The notes: generated from the letters alone by a model not told the origin. DNA of 64,000 nucleotides from Lachnospiraceae bacterium (GCA_017449765.1 JAFTFE010000091.1:1-64000), one strand, 5' to 3'; counted from the first letter of the stretch, positions 44,103 through 55,300 are shown. Numbers and translations: made by a program.

Positions 44103-45476
44103 TCAATATGCATAAGAAATTGAAATATTAATATCAGTATCACTTTCATTTATAATTAATATCTTGTATTCTCCGGATTGTGCTATTTCAAAATTATATC
44201 CTACAATTGTATCATTTGATATATATCTTATAGAATCATCAGGCTGAATTATTCCTATTTTTACTTTTTTATTTAGAGGTTCGACTATATAAGCAATATC
44301 TAAATTTATATTTTTTTCTAAATATATCTCTGAAGAAATGCCACTTTCTCCAACTCTTAAATCTCCGGTAATAATTCCAGATATATCTGTTGAAGCTATA
44401 GTAGATAATTCTATAAATTCAGCACCATTTTTCTCGATTTCACTTAAGTTCAAGACTTCTTCATCATATATATCTTTACAATTTACCTCACTTTCAGCAA
44501 CCATTTTTGCAGTATTAAAAAACACATTTAAATATAATTTATTAGATATATCAGATACGATATATACAAACATAATACTGATTATTAACGTAATTAACTC
44601 TAATCCTCTAACAATCCCCTTTTTATCTTTTATCCTTTTTTCCTCTGCCATGCGTTTTTCACGCCATATAAGTTCATCTTTACCTGTTTTAAAATGTGAA
44701 ACCAATCTATTATATTTAGTCATTACACCATCCAAAGTCTTATATAGATATCCAAAATATACATCCTGATTTATCTCACCTATTGTACAGCATTTATCAT
44801 CGCAGCTTGCTTCAGACCATTTGTCCACATCTTTTTCAAGAATCCATACCAAAGGATTAATCCAATGTATACACCTTGCTATCGTACTTAACGGTTTCCA
44901 TATAAAATCCCATTGTTTATTGTGTAATAGCTCATGTGTAAGCAGCACCCTCATATATTCATCCTCTATATCATCTATGGGAAAATATATGACAGGATTT
45001 ATAACACCATATGTAATAGGGCTGAATACAGCATATGACCTATATACGCTAACCCTTCTTTTTACTTTGAATTTCTTAGACAAGCGTTCCTTATTTGTAT
45101 TTATCTCAAGCTCTGCCGGTATTCTGCATCTGCATATATTCCTTAAATCAATATATTCCTTTAGTAATTTGACGGCTTCAATAATAAAAAGCAATACAAT
45201 AATCAAAAAAAACATCTTAAGAACTTTGTCAATATATCCTGTAGAAAAAAGAAATGCACTATTCCTTAATGACATATTTCTATCTCTAATAATCATAACT
45301 ATAAAAATTGATGGAATAAAATAAGATACCAGAACAATCTTAAGCGCAAAATTAATTACCTTTGTATGCAGATATTTTTTCCCCACTCTGCAGAACAAAA
45401 TCCAAACAATCGACATAATGGTTCCTGTTACACCTGAACTCAAAATTAATAATGTAATACTGTTTATAATCCCCAT
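44103..45476 (-). CDS. BlaR1-like M56 metallopeptidase with novel sensor domain (copy 1)
   Basis: A 457-residue membrane protease. Three N-terminal helices (about 8-29, 46-63, 88-103), the M56 domain with zinc motif HELLHNKQ (181-185) and KDVDKWSEASCDDKCC (metal and Cys region near 216-230), a fourth helix (294-310), then an outer domain (about 330-457). This outer domain is not the penicillin-binding transpeptidase fold of BlaR1. It is a roughly 130-residue beta domain homologous to the secreted 164-residue protein downstream (KIGIIQPDDSIRYIS, ending ISISYAY). It may sense a wall signal other than beta-lactam. Confidence 0.85.
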   Translation of the reverse strand: MGIINSITLLILSSGVTGTIMSIVWILFCRVGKKYLHTKVINFALKIVLVSYFIPSIFIVMIIRDRNMSLRNSAFLFSTGYIDKVLKMFFLIIVLLFIIEAVKLLKEYIDLRNICRCRIPAELEINTNKERLSKKFKVKRRVSVYRSYAVFSPITYGVINPVIYFPIDDIEDEYMRVLLTHELLHNKQWDFIWKPLSTIARCIHWINPLVWILEKDVDKWSEASCDDKCCTIGEINQDVYFGYLYKTLDGVMTKYNRLVSHFKTGKDELIWREKRMAEEKRIKDKKGIVRGLELITLIISIMFVYIVSDISNKLYLNVFFNTAKMVAESEVNCKDIYDEEVLNLSEIEKNGAEFIELSTIASTDISGIITGDLRVGESGISSEIYLEKNINLDIAYIVEPLNKKVKIGIIQPDDSIRYISNDTIVGYNFEIAQSGEYKILIINESDTDINISISYAY

Positions 45477-45908
45477 GTATTTATCCTCATAGTCTTATCA
45501 TTAGTGTGTAAAAACTCATTGTTTATCTTTTAACAATCCACTTTCCACCTTTTTTAGCTCCTTTTTAGCTCCTTTTTAGCTCCTTTTTAGCTCCTTTTTT
45601 CTAAAAATGTATCATACAGAAATAGCCTTGATATAATACAACTTTGCTCATTATGCATTTCATACTCCTGTTTCAAAAAAACATTTTCTTCGCAAAAAAC
45701 GATATTAATATATCTTTATTCTCATTTATAAAAATCATTATCAAATATGCTAATGCATTCAAGAATGACGCAACATTGTGCAATAGATTTTTTATCTTTT
45801 AAAAAAGCTCTTATCAGTATATTGCTATTTTCATATATGATTTGTCAACTAATTTCTATTATCTGTAAGACTCTGAAATATGTACACTCAATTAAATATT
45901 TTTTTAAT
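45477..45908 (-). repeat. Gap between M56 genes with 11-base SD-like tandem repeat
   Basis: This 432-base gap has no gene. At 45556-45600 there are four tandem copies of an 11-base unit, AAAAAGGAGCT on the minus strand, each containing the ribosome-site core AAGGAG. The array lies about 80 bases upstream of the copy 1 start. A sequence shared with the leader of copy 2 (TTATCATTAGT on the plus strand, 45495-45505 and 47300-47310) sits 18-19 bases before each start codon. Confidence 0.75.
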
Positions 45909-47282
45909 CTAATAAGCATATGAAATAGAAATCTCTACATTCTCACCACTATTATTTAATACATATATTCTATATTTTCCAGACTGCGTTATTAAAAAAT
46001 CATATCCTATGATTGTATCATTTGATATATATTTTATAACTCCATCAGGAAAAATAATTCCTATTTTAACTTTTCTATCTTGCGGCTCCACTATAAAGGC
46101 AAAATTTAAATTTATATTTTCATCTAAATATATATCTGAGGAAGCTCCACTTTCTCCAGTTCTTAAACTTCCTGTAACAATTCCTGAAGTATCTGTTGAT
46201 ACTATGGTAGACAAATCTTTAAATTCAACACCATTTTTTTCAAGCTCACTAAGGTATAATATTTCTTCATCATATAAATCTTTATATTCTGTCTCATTCT
46301 CAGCAACTTTCTTTGTAGTGTTTAAAAACACTTTAAAATATAATTTATCCGATACATCAGCCACTGTATATATAAATAAACAACTGATTATTATTGCAAC
46401 GGTCTCCGATATTATTGTTACAATCTTTCTGTCTTTTATCTCGCTTTCCTCTGCCATACGTTTTTCACGCCATTGCAGTTCTTCTTCACCACTTTTAAAA
46501 TGCGATACCAATCTGTTGTATTTTATTATTATCCCATCGAGGGTTTTATTCAAATATTTAAAATAAGTTCCCTGCTCAATCTCACCTTTTGTACAGCATT
46601 TATCGTCGCAGCCTGCTTCTGACCATTTGTCTACTTCCTTTTCAAGAAACCATGCTAACGGATTAATCCAATGTATGCATTTTGTAATAGTGCTTAACGG
46701 CTTCCATATAAAGTCATATTGTTTATTATGGAATAATTCATGTGTAAGAAGCACATTCAAATATTCACTCTCTATATCATCAACCGGAAGGTAGATAGCA
46801 GGTTTAATTATTCCATATGTAAATGGGCTGAATACAGCATAAGCCTTATATATTTTAACAGTTCTTTTCACTTTGAATTTCTTTGATAATTCAAGTTTTC
46901 TGGCAGTAATATCTAATTCCACAGGCATTCTGCTTTTGCATACATTTCTTAGTCTAAGATAATCTATAATAACTTTTCCGATCTCTATAATAAAAAGACA
47001 TAAGATTATTATCATAAATACATTTAAGCCTGTCTCTATATATTTTGTAAAATATAAAAATGCACTGTTCCTTAAGATTAAGACTTTGTCCCTCACTATC
47101 ATTATCAGGAACATAGATGGTATATAAAATGAGATTAACACAATTTTTAAAGAAAAATTTATTACTCTGGTATGCAGATAATTCTTACCTATTTTACAGA
47201 ATAAAATCCATATAATCGTCATTATCGTTCCTGTTACACCTGAACTCAAAATTAAAAGTGCAATAATACTTGTTATTCCCAT
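45909..47282 (-). CDS. BlaR1-like M56 metallopeptidase with novel sensor domain (copy 2)
   Basis: A 457-residue paralogue of the next gene and probably a tandem duplicate. The layout is the same: three N-terminal helices, HELFHNKQ (zinc motif), EKEVDKWSEAGCDDKCC, a fourth helix (VAIIISCLFIYTVADVS) and the same outer domain (GSLRTGESGASSDIYL, KIGIIFPDGVIKYIS, ending ISISYAY). The start is set at the ATG of MGITSIIALL, six bases behind AAGGGG; open frame upstream lacks a site. The sequence has diverged most in the outer domain and the linker to it, so the two may respond to different signals. Confidence 0.85.
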   Translation of the reverse strand: MGITSIIALLILSSGVTGTIMTIIWILFCKIGKNYLHTRVINFSLKIVLISFYIPSMFLIMIVRDKVLILRNSAFLYFTKYIETGLNVFMIIILCLFIIEIGKVIIDYLRLRNVCKSRMPVELDITARKLELSKKFKVKRTVKIYKAYAVFSPFTYGIIKPAIYLPVDDIESEYLNVLLTHELFHNKQYDFIWKPLSTITKCIHWINPLAWFLEKEVDKWSEAGCDDKCCTKGEIEQGTYFKYLNKTLDGIIIKYNRLVSHFKSGEEELQWREKRMAEESEIKDRKIVTIISETVAIIISCLFIYTVADVSDKLYFKVFLNTTKKVAENETEYKDLYDEEILYLSELEKNGVEFKDLSTIVSTDTSGIVTGSLRTGESGASSDIYLDENINLNFAFIVEPQDRKVKIGIIFPDGVIKYISNDTIIGYDFLITQSGKYRIYVLNNSGENVEISISYAY

Positions 47283-47396
47283 GTGCATTCCCCTTACCTT
47301 TATCATTAGTATAAAAACATCTTATGTCAATTTTACGCTTTTTTCTATGAACTTCAATAGTGGGTTTAAGTTATTTTATAACCATAAAATAAAAAC

Positions 47397-47894
47397 CTAT
47401 TTTTTAAATATTATCATTTTGCTTATAATATAGTTAAGCACTATGACTACAATCTGAGCTATAACTTTGATAATAATACTTGGGAATCCAAGCCACGTTA
47501 TGAAAATAAATAAGATTAATTCTTCAATGACAAGAGTTATTATTCTGCCACCATAAAACGAAAGCATTTGTGTAACAAACGCTTTCGTTCCTTCGGTTTT
47601 TGATTCAAAAACCCATATTCTATTAGTAATAAAAGCAAATAATACAGTTATAATCCATGAAAGAATATTAGCAATCAGTTCATTTATACCACATTTTACG
47701 TTAAATAAAGCAAATGTACCTATACTGACAATAAAGCTTAATCCGCCAAAAAAAAGATACAATAAGACCTCTTTGTGTTTTTTATAAAAAGGTTCAAATA
47801 TATTTAATATCGGTAAACTCATAAGTTTATCAAACAGGTCTCTTTTGCCTTCTTCTGTATATGATGTATTATCTGAATTATTATTATCTTTCAT
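47397..47894 (-). CDS. GtrA-family membrane protein
   Basis: A 165-residue protein with four membrane helices in the GtrA pattern: YLFFGGLSFIVSIGTFALFN, NILSWIITVLFAFITNRIWVF, then two helices in the C-terminal half and a final KMIIFKK. GtrA proteins move glycosyl carriers across the membrane in polysaccharide or wall teichoic acid paths. It follows the C1 protease gene by 32 nt, in the same direction. Confidence 0.85.
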   Translation of the reverse strand: MKDNNNSDNTSYTEEGKRDLFDKLMSLPILNIFEPFYKKHKEVLLYLFFGGLSFIVSIGTFALFNVKCGINELIANILSWIITVLFAFITNRIWVFESKTEGTKAFVTQMLSFYGGRIITLVIEELILFIFITWLGFPSIIIKVIAQIVVIVLNYIISKMIIFKK

Positions 47895-47926
47895 ACTGTC
47901 TCCAATTATATTGCCGGTAACAATGT

Positions 47927-50923
47927 TTACTTACCTATAAGTTTATCTGCGATTCTTCCTTCTTTTTTGCCGTTATTTATATAATGCATATAATACGATG
48001 TCAGATTGTTTCCATATATTTTTTGTAAATCCTTATAATTATCCATATAATATTTAACATTAAACGCCTTATCAGCCTGACGGCCTTCTTTCATTCCGCT
48101 GTTCACAAAATGCGCCAACACAGCATTTTCATCACCGCCGTATGCCTTTTTTATATCAGGATACTTATTAATATAATAATTATAATCATATACTGCACCG
48201 TAGTCTATGCCGTTATATACGGTAGTTGCGCCTACAAGCCCCATATCTGCATTTGCGATTCTTTTTTCTTTCTTACCACTGTTTATATAATGCAGATAAT
48301 ATAATTTCAGATTATTTCCATACGCTTTTCTTAAATCCGGATATGCATTCTTATAATAGCTGACTATAAAATCAGCCTTGCCCACTCTTCCTTCTCTCAT
48401 TCCGTTATTTACAAAATGCTGCAAAGCTTTTAAATCATCATTGCCAAACGCTATCTTAATATCAGGATATTTACTTATATAATAATTAAAATCATATACT
48501 GCACTATAATCAATGCCATTTAATACGGTAATACCGCCCTGCAACGAACATGCTGTCTTTGCATCTCTTGACTCATTTTTACCACTACTTAAATAATGCA
48601 GATAATAGCCCTTTAAATTCGTACCAAATGCCCCTCTTAAATCAGCATATCTGTTCCTGTAATAGGTAACATTAAAATCTTCTGATGCCTGACGTCCTTC
48701 GCCCATTCCATTGTTTACGAAATGCTGTAATGCTCTTGTATCATCACTTCCAAACGCATTCTTAAGGTCAGGATATTTATCTATATAATAATTATAATTA
48801 TATACTGCGCTATAATCTACACCATTTAATCTCGTCACTCCGGTGCTTGTATTATTTGATGCTCCTTTCGGTATCGCACATACAGTCTTCGCATCTCGTC
48901 CCTCTTTTTTACCATTATTTATATAATGCAGATAGTATTTTTTTAAATCTGTTCCGAATACGTTTCTCAAATCGGGATATCTGTTCTTATAATATATTAC
49001 ATTAAAATCTTCTGATGCCTGACGTCCTTCTCTCATTCCGCTATTTACAAAATGTGCCAACGCTTTTGATGTATCCGCACCAAATGCACGCTGTAAATCA
49101 CTATATTTTGTAATATAATAATTATAGTTATACACAGCACTGTAATCCACGCCTGCATATACAGTTTCATAATTCTTCACATCAATTATAAAATTAACTT
49201 TCTTTGTTCCGTTGAATCTGCCTTTACCCGTTATTGTAACTTCTGCAGTTCCGATTGAAGTATTATTGCTATACGAAAGGGTAAAATCGGTACCATTATT
49301 AAGCGTTATTCCATTATATGTTATAACAGGAATCGGTTTAACCGCAGCTCCTGTATAATTTTGATCGTCTATAGCAGATATATTACAATCAGCTATATTA
49401 ACAGCCGAAGCCTTATCTGTAAAAGCCTTTATTCTCGCACAATTATCCTTGCCTCTGTCATATAAATCCACAAAGTCATCATCAGATTCAATTACATAAT
49501 ATGACTGACCCGGCTCGGCATAACTGTCAAATTTCAACGGACCGTTGTAACCATCACCATCAACAAATACTCCTACCTTTCCATCATAATCATCATAAAA
49601 CGTAACAACTACAGAAAATCTGTCACCTTTGGAAAGCAAAACAGGAGTATTGAGTTTAATAGTATGATAGCCGGCATAACTTGTGGTTCCTGTCTGTGGT
49701 TTTATGAAAACCGGAGTTCCCGATAAAGGATTATCTGAATCAGGATTATAATACACCTGAATTTCATATCTTATTTTATCTTCAGCCAATGCTATAGATA
49801 CAGCTTTCAGTTCCTCAACATCAGAGCCTTTCACCGTATATATATTAGATAAACCATATCCATTTTCAACCGTAAGAACCTGATGCGAATATCCCCCGTC
49901 ATACTGATAATTAAAATCATAATTATCTGCATTATCAAATATATATACAAAGGCATCCTGTCCGGACAGACATACATCTTCGTAAGATATCCATATGTAG
50001 TCCGTGTTGCCCTCACCCCAACTGTTCTTTACAAGCCATGCACCGGGATTGTCAGGTTTACATAAAGTGCTAAATTTATCAACGCTATAATTATCATCCC
50101 AGCCTATAATCATTATACCATGATTAGATGTTGTAGTCCGTTTCTGACAATAAGCCCAATTACTGTTATCGACCTTATTATAATATGTACTCAGATTATA
50201 CATTGCGCTCGATACTGCGCCATAGTTCATAATCATTCTCTTAACTTCATCACTAATTTCCATGGAAACTATATATGAATTCTGAAGATGAACCTTATCA
50301 CTTTCATATGCATATTTATTATTCAATGTCATGGAAGGAGACGCATTACCATATGGTACCAAACTCTCATCTACTGCGCCCTTCCATGACGAAAGTGCAA
50401 ATAAAGTGAAATAATTATTGCCTCCGATACTTAAGAAATTCTCACTATTTTCTATAGTTACATAATCATTGCTTATATTATCCAACGGATCTATAGACCT
50501 GTTATAGAAAAAATACGCCAATTGAAGCTCTGATAAATCTATATTGGACCTATTATAATATCCGTTTTTTATCAAAGTCGCCTCACCGGCACCAAGCGCA
50601 GAAAATGCCCAACAGGTTCCATCGTTTTTCTGATTTTTTACCGATGTTATATAACCGTAATTTCTTGAATCATATCTTGACGGCAATGAGCTGTTCTGGT
50701 ACAGAGTTGATTGTCCGTTTGAATAAGAATCAATCCTGTAACCTGTATCAATATAATTATTTGCATAACTTTCATATGGCGTATCATCAGATGTATCATA
50801 TGCCTCTATAGAAGGTTCTTCAATTTTATTCGTATTATCTTGCGCAACAACACTTAAGCTCATTCCATTTGAAAGGAACAATGAAATCGGTAAAAGTGCC
50901 GCAAATAATCTTGTCTTAATCAT
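47927..50923 (-). CDS. Secreted papain-like (C1) protease with wall-type repeats
   Basis: A 998-residue exported protein. Signal peptide (1-28), then a C1 peptidase domain (about 79-330) with catalytic Cys104 (DGTCWAFS), His268 (NHGIMIIGW) and Asn300 (VKNSWGEG). A lectin-like beta domain follows (about 335-500), then an Ig-like domain (about 510-583) and four repeats of about 100 residues (590-998). Each repeat has two related halves, one with YYxxxYPDLxxAFG...HFVNxGMxEGR, the other YYKNRYPDLRxxFG...YYLHYINxGKKEGR. The same repeats occur in the two genes upstream. It is downstream of the CAP gene by 47 nt. Confidence 0.9.
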   Translation of the reverse strand: MIKTRLFAALLPISLFLSNGMSLSVVAQDNTNKIEEPSIEAYDTSDDTPYESYANNYIDTGYRIDSYSNGQSTLYQNSSLPSRYDSRNYGYITSVKNQKNDGTCWAFSALGAGEATLIKNGYYNRSNIDLSELQLAYFFYNRSIDPLDNISNDYVTIENSENFLSIGGNNYFTLFALSSWKGAVDESLVPYGNASPSMTLNNKYAYESDKVHLQNSYIVSMEISDEVKRMIMNYGAVSSAMYNLSTYYNKVDNSNWAYCQKRTTTSNHGIMIIGWDDNYSVDKFSTLCKPDNPGAWLVKNSWGEGNTDYIWISYEDVCLSGQDAFVYIFDNADNYDFNYQYDGGYSHQVLTVENGYGLSNIYTVKGSDVEELKAVSIALAEDKIRYEIQVYYNPDSDNPLSGTPVFIKPQTGTTSYAGYHTIKLNTPVLLSKGDRFSVVVTFYDDYDGKVGVFVDGDGYNGPLKFDSYAEPGQSYYVIESDDDFVDLYDRGKDNCARIKAFTDKASAVNIADCNISAIDDQNYTGAAVKPIPVITYNGITLNNGTDFTLSYSNNTSIGTAEVTITGKGRFNGTKKVNFIIDVKNYETVYAGVDYSAVYNYNYYITKYSDLQRAFGADTSKALAHFVNSGMREGRQASEDFNVIYYKNRYPDLRNVFGTDLKKYYLHYINNGKKEGRDAKTVCAIPKGASNNTSTGVTRLNGVDYSAVYNYNYYIDKYPDLKNAFGSDDTRALQHFVNNGMGEGRQASEDFNVTYYRNRYADLRGAFGTNLKGYYLHYLSSGKNESRDAKTACSLQGGITVLNGIDYSAVYDFNYYISKYPDIKIAFGNDDLKALQHFVNNGMREGRVGKADFIVSYYKNAYPDLRKAYGNNLKLYYLHYINSGKKEKRIANADMGLVGATTVYNGIDYGAVYDYNYYINKYPDIKKAYGGDENAVLAHFVNSGMKEGRQADKAFNVKYYMDNYKDLQKIYGNNLTSYYMHYINNGKKEGRIADKLIGK

Positions 50924-50970
50924 ATAATCCTCCCGGCTGTCAACGCCATACTACTGACCTGATTTATAAA

Positions 50971-52113
50971 CTAATTACAATTTCTGTTTTCATTTTGTCC
51001 ACAACTAATATAGTGTATATAATAACATTTCATATTGCCTCCGAATGCCGAACATAAATCTGCATATTTGTTCTTATAATTCGAAGCATTAAATGTCGCT
51101 TTTGCCTGGCGTCCTTCATTCATGCCGCAATTTACAAAATGGTTTAAGGCTGCTGTCGGATTACCTTCAAATGCAGCTTTCAAATCAGGGTACTTATTTA
51201 TATAATAATTATAATCATATACAGCGCTATAGTCTACTCCATTATAAACAGTTGTGCTTGTTCCGGACGAATTATTAATTAATGTTTTTGCATTTCTGCC
51301 TTCTTTTTTTCCATGATTTATGTAATGAAGATAATAACTCTTCAAATCATTTCCGTAAGCAGCCCGTAAATCTGCATAATTAGCTTTATAAATACTTACA
51401 TTAAAATCCTCGCTTGCCTGGCGTCCTTCATTCATACCATTATTAATAAAATGATTAAATGCTGCTGCCTGATTACTTCCAAACGCAGACTTTAAATCAG
51501 AATATTTATTAATATAATAACTATAGTCGTATACCGAACTGTAATCCACGGTATCAACAGACGTATTACCTGTTGAAGATGATGAAGAATTTGACAGAGG
51601 AGCGGTAACAACATCTCCAAAACACTGAACCCAATAATATCCGTAATCCGAACCCGGAATATAATAACATGCTATTCCTATACTTTTAAAACCGGAATCG
51701 AGAATATTCTCTCTGTGTCCCTGAGAGTTCATCCAACTATTCATTACAGCGCTTGCCGAATATTGTCCTGCAGCGATATTTTCACCTACAGACATTTGTG
51801 CGCTCGGATATGCTGTAAAACAGCTTGTTCCATTCGGACGTGTATGTGAAAAATACTCGGATATCTCGGGTGCCCTTACCTTAGCTGAATTAACAAGAGT
51901 CTGATCCATAGTAAGTGACGAAAGACCTCTTGCAGCCCTCTCCTTATTAACCATGTCAAGAACTTCCCATGCCATATCGTCGTTATACTGTCCGGATGCC
52001 GCCTCGGAAATAAGCGGTTTATCCATTAAAATTATGCCTGATAGTACAAAAACCAAGCTCATGACTATGGCCAATGTACGTTTCAAATATTTAGAAATAA
52101 TATTTTTATTCAT
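50971..52113 (-). CDS. Secreted CAP/SCP-domain protein with wall-type repeats
   Basis: A 380-residue exported protein. A signal peptide (about 1-40) is followed by a CAP domain (about 45-170: VLDMVNKERAARGLSSL, FSHTRPNGTSCF, GENIAAGQ, GHRENILDSGF, YYWVQCFG) and two of the 100-residue repeats. CAP proteins act in spore coats, walls or signalling. The start has AAGGAGG ahead. The last repeat has extra Cys residues (CSAF, MKCYY, SCGQ). It is followed 47 nt later by the C1 protease gene. Confidence 0.9.
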   Translation of the reverse strand: MNKNIISKYLKRTLAIVMSLVFVLSGIILMDKPLISEAASGQYNDDMAWEVLDMVNKERAARGLSSLTMDQTLVNSAKVRAPEISEYFSHTRPNGTSCFTAYPSAQMSVGENIAAGQYSASAVMNSWMNSQGHRENILDSGFKSIGIACYYIPGSDYGYYWVQCFGDVVTAPLSNSSSSSTGNTSVDTVDYSSVYDYSYYINKYSDLKSAFGSNQAAAFNHFINNGMNEGRQASEDFNVSIYKANYADLRAAYGNDLKSYYLHYINHGKKEGRNAKTLINNSSGTSTTVYNGVDYSAVYDYNYYINKYPDLKAAFEGNPTAALNHFVNCGMNEGRQAKATFNASNYKNKYADLCSAFGGNMKCYYIHYISCGQNENRNCN

Positions 52114-52244
52114 ATTATCATACCTCCTTAAATAATATACATATACAATATCATTTAACATAATTTTATGTCAATAAAAATGCGGATATTATTCTTGAAA
52201 AATAATGCCACATTTGTAATAAAATACTAATCGGATATGAAAAT

Positions 52245-52277
52245 AATGACAGAATAAAGCCTCATTATTCTGTCATT
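52245..52277 (-). terminator. Terminator after the amidase/glucosaminidase gene
   Basis: Perfect 13-base arms AATGACAGAATAA and TTATTCTGTCATT around seven bases. It lies 37 nt past the amidase stop and ahead of the CAP gene, so the two are separate transcripts. Confidence 0.75.
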
Positions 52278-52313
52278 ACTATATTCATATATTCAATTTA
52301 TAATAGAATTAAA

Positions 52314-55300
52314 TCAATACTTTTTTAACTTTGCCACGTAGTCATTAAGCAGGCTGTATCCATATTTTTCGGCTGTCGCCCAACCCTTGCCGTTTGGGTT
52401 TTCATTTACGCCAAGCCACTCTACATATATAGCCGCACCTCTTGTTACAAGTGAAAACCTTGGATCAACACATGCATTCTTTAAAGCCTCATTTGAAGCA
52501 TATGCTTTAAGATGCTGTACCTGAGCTCTGATACCTGTTCTTACACTGTCAAAACTTGCACCTGCCGCACCATCATCCGTTGCACCAAGTCCGGCAAAAT
52601 TATACTGCTCTATACTGACTTGTCCACCATATCTAAGGAATCCCGTCTCCTTCATAGCCTGGCAAAAAGCTATATCTGCTCTTACACCTTCTGCCTTACA
52701 CTCTTCTATGTAAATCTGACAAAATGCTTCTATAGTCGGTGCATCTGAGTTAGCATAAAATTCCGGATAAGTTGCGTTGGCATTATAGTAAGCTACCATC
52801 TGATTAAGATTTGTATTTGTATCTCCCATAATCGGAGTATATCCGGTGCTCTGAGTCAAAAGCCTGTCCGCAACTCTGTTTTCTTTGTATCCGCGATTAA
52901 CATAATGCATATAATAATTTATTAAATTATTACCATATACCGAAGCCAGATCTCCGTAATTAGTCTTATAATAGCTCACATTGAAGGTATCCTTAGCCTG
53001 ACGGCCTTCTCTCATGCCATTAACCACAAAATGCTTGAGCACTGCTTCATCATCCCCGCCATATACGGCTTTAACATCAGGATTTTTATCAACGTAATAA
53101 TTGTAATCATATACAAGGCTGTAATCAACTCCCTTATATTCAGTCGTAGGATTTACAACTCCCTTATCCTCATTGGCAGTTCTGCTTTCTTTTTTACCAT
53201 TATTAATATAATGCATATAATATGCCTTGTTATTATTTCCAAATGCACTTCTCAAATCCGGATATGCACCCTTGTAATATCTGAGCACAAATTCAGCCTT
53301 AGCTGTTCTTCCTTCATTCATTCCGTTATTTACAAAGTGCTGCAATACCTTTTCTTCATCATAGCCAAACGCATTGAATACATCCGGGTTTTGCTTTATA
53401 TAATAATTGAAATCATATACCGCACTATAATCAACACCGTTTAATACGGTTATACCCCCCTGTAATTCACAAGGAGTTTTGGCATCTCTGCTTTCATTAA
53501 TACCATTGTTCATATAATGCATATAATACAACGTATAATTCTTTCCGAATACACTTCTTAAATCCGGATATCTGTTTCTGTAATACTTTACATTGAAATC
53601 CTCGGAAGCCTGACGTCCTTCTTTCATACCGTTATTGACAAAATGTGTAAGTGTTGCCGTCTGATCGTCTTTAAATGCTGCCTTAAGATCCGGATACTTA
53701 TCTATATAATAATAATAATTATATACCGCACTGTAATCCACACCATTTAATACGGTAAGACCCTTATCTTCTTTCTTAGGATCATCTTTCTCACCGCCAT
53801 CTGATTTACGACCTGAGGTTCCATAAGGAGTTTTAGCATCTCTGCCTTCACTCTTACCCTTATTAATATAATGCATATAGTATTTCTTTAAGTCATCTCC
53901 GAATTGTTCTCTGAGGTCTGCATATCTGTTTTTATAATATGTTACATTAAATTCCTCAGATGCCTGAAGGCCTTCACTCATACCGGTTTCTACAAAATAT
54001 TTAAGCATTAACGTCTTATTGCTTCCGTATTTACTTTGTATATCCGGATTCTCATTATAGAAATACTCAAAGTCATATACTGCCGAATAATCTACTCCGG
54101 CAAATACAGCAGGGTTCTTCTCAGGTGCAGCCGAAAGATATGCCAATATTCCGGTTGCATCCGCAGCTCCGATTGCATTAAGTTTATCATCTGAACTGAG
54201 GAAATTCTCAGCATCAGACTGATTTGAAATATATGCATGTTCAACTATTATTCCCGGTATACCTCTTCGTCTTGACTCATTTATAACAGTATAATAATCC
54301 GAGGTGTCTCCCGTAGGATATGTATCACCATCCGTTGCATTTCTTGTATATACACCTCTCTTAGTAAGACCAAGTGATGCAAGATTATCGATAATCTCAT
54401 TTCCGAGACTCTCTCCCGTAGTATGTGCATAGTAATTATAGCTGCTTGAATTCGGAACCCATACCTCTGAACCTGAAGCACTGCCGTTAGAAGCAGAATT
54501 ATTATGAATACTAATGAATAAATCAGCACCATAATCAGCAGCAATCTGTGCACGCTCGGAAAGTCCCGGCTTTGTATTATTGTCTGTTCTGGTCATATAA
54601 ACTATTACACCATGCTTTTCAAGTTCTTTCTTACAAGCCTGAGCTATCTTAAGATTTATATCTCTTTCATAATATGTTACATTGTTATATGTACGTGTTG
54701 CTCCTGCATCTTCCGCTCCATGTCCCGGATCAAGAACAACGATAAACGTATCAGGTGAAGCAGTCACCAATCCATCCGATGATGTATTGCTTTTTACAAC
54801 ATCCTCTCTCGTAAAGCCTGTCTCTTCTACAGCTGCGGCAATATCGGAAGAAGTAACTCCTTCAGATGCGCCAAGATCATTTACGATGACTCCGCCAACA
54901 TCTTCAGAATATGTCTCATCATCAACAAGCCATCCTGTAGGTGCTGCATTAACATCTGTATTAACACCAAATACAGTATCCAGCCCGATACTGTTAAAAT
55001 CCACACTATATGTTCTGTCTGAAGTTGTATAATCAATCTTTACAAGCTTATATTGCCCTGCAAGTGAAGAATCATTGAATGACAGATTAAAGAGAACAAG
55101 AAAATCCTGTACTTTGTCTGAATTTCTGACATATGTTTTACCTGTTGTTTCATTTTTGTATGTAAGTGATGCAGCAGTTATGCCTATACCTTCATTGCCT
55201 ATACTCGCAACCACATATTGAGTAGCCGGCGTACTTACATAATCATTTTCAATGACAACATAATTTACCGATTGAGAATCAGCAGCCACAGTTACGTCAT

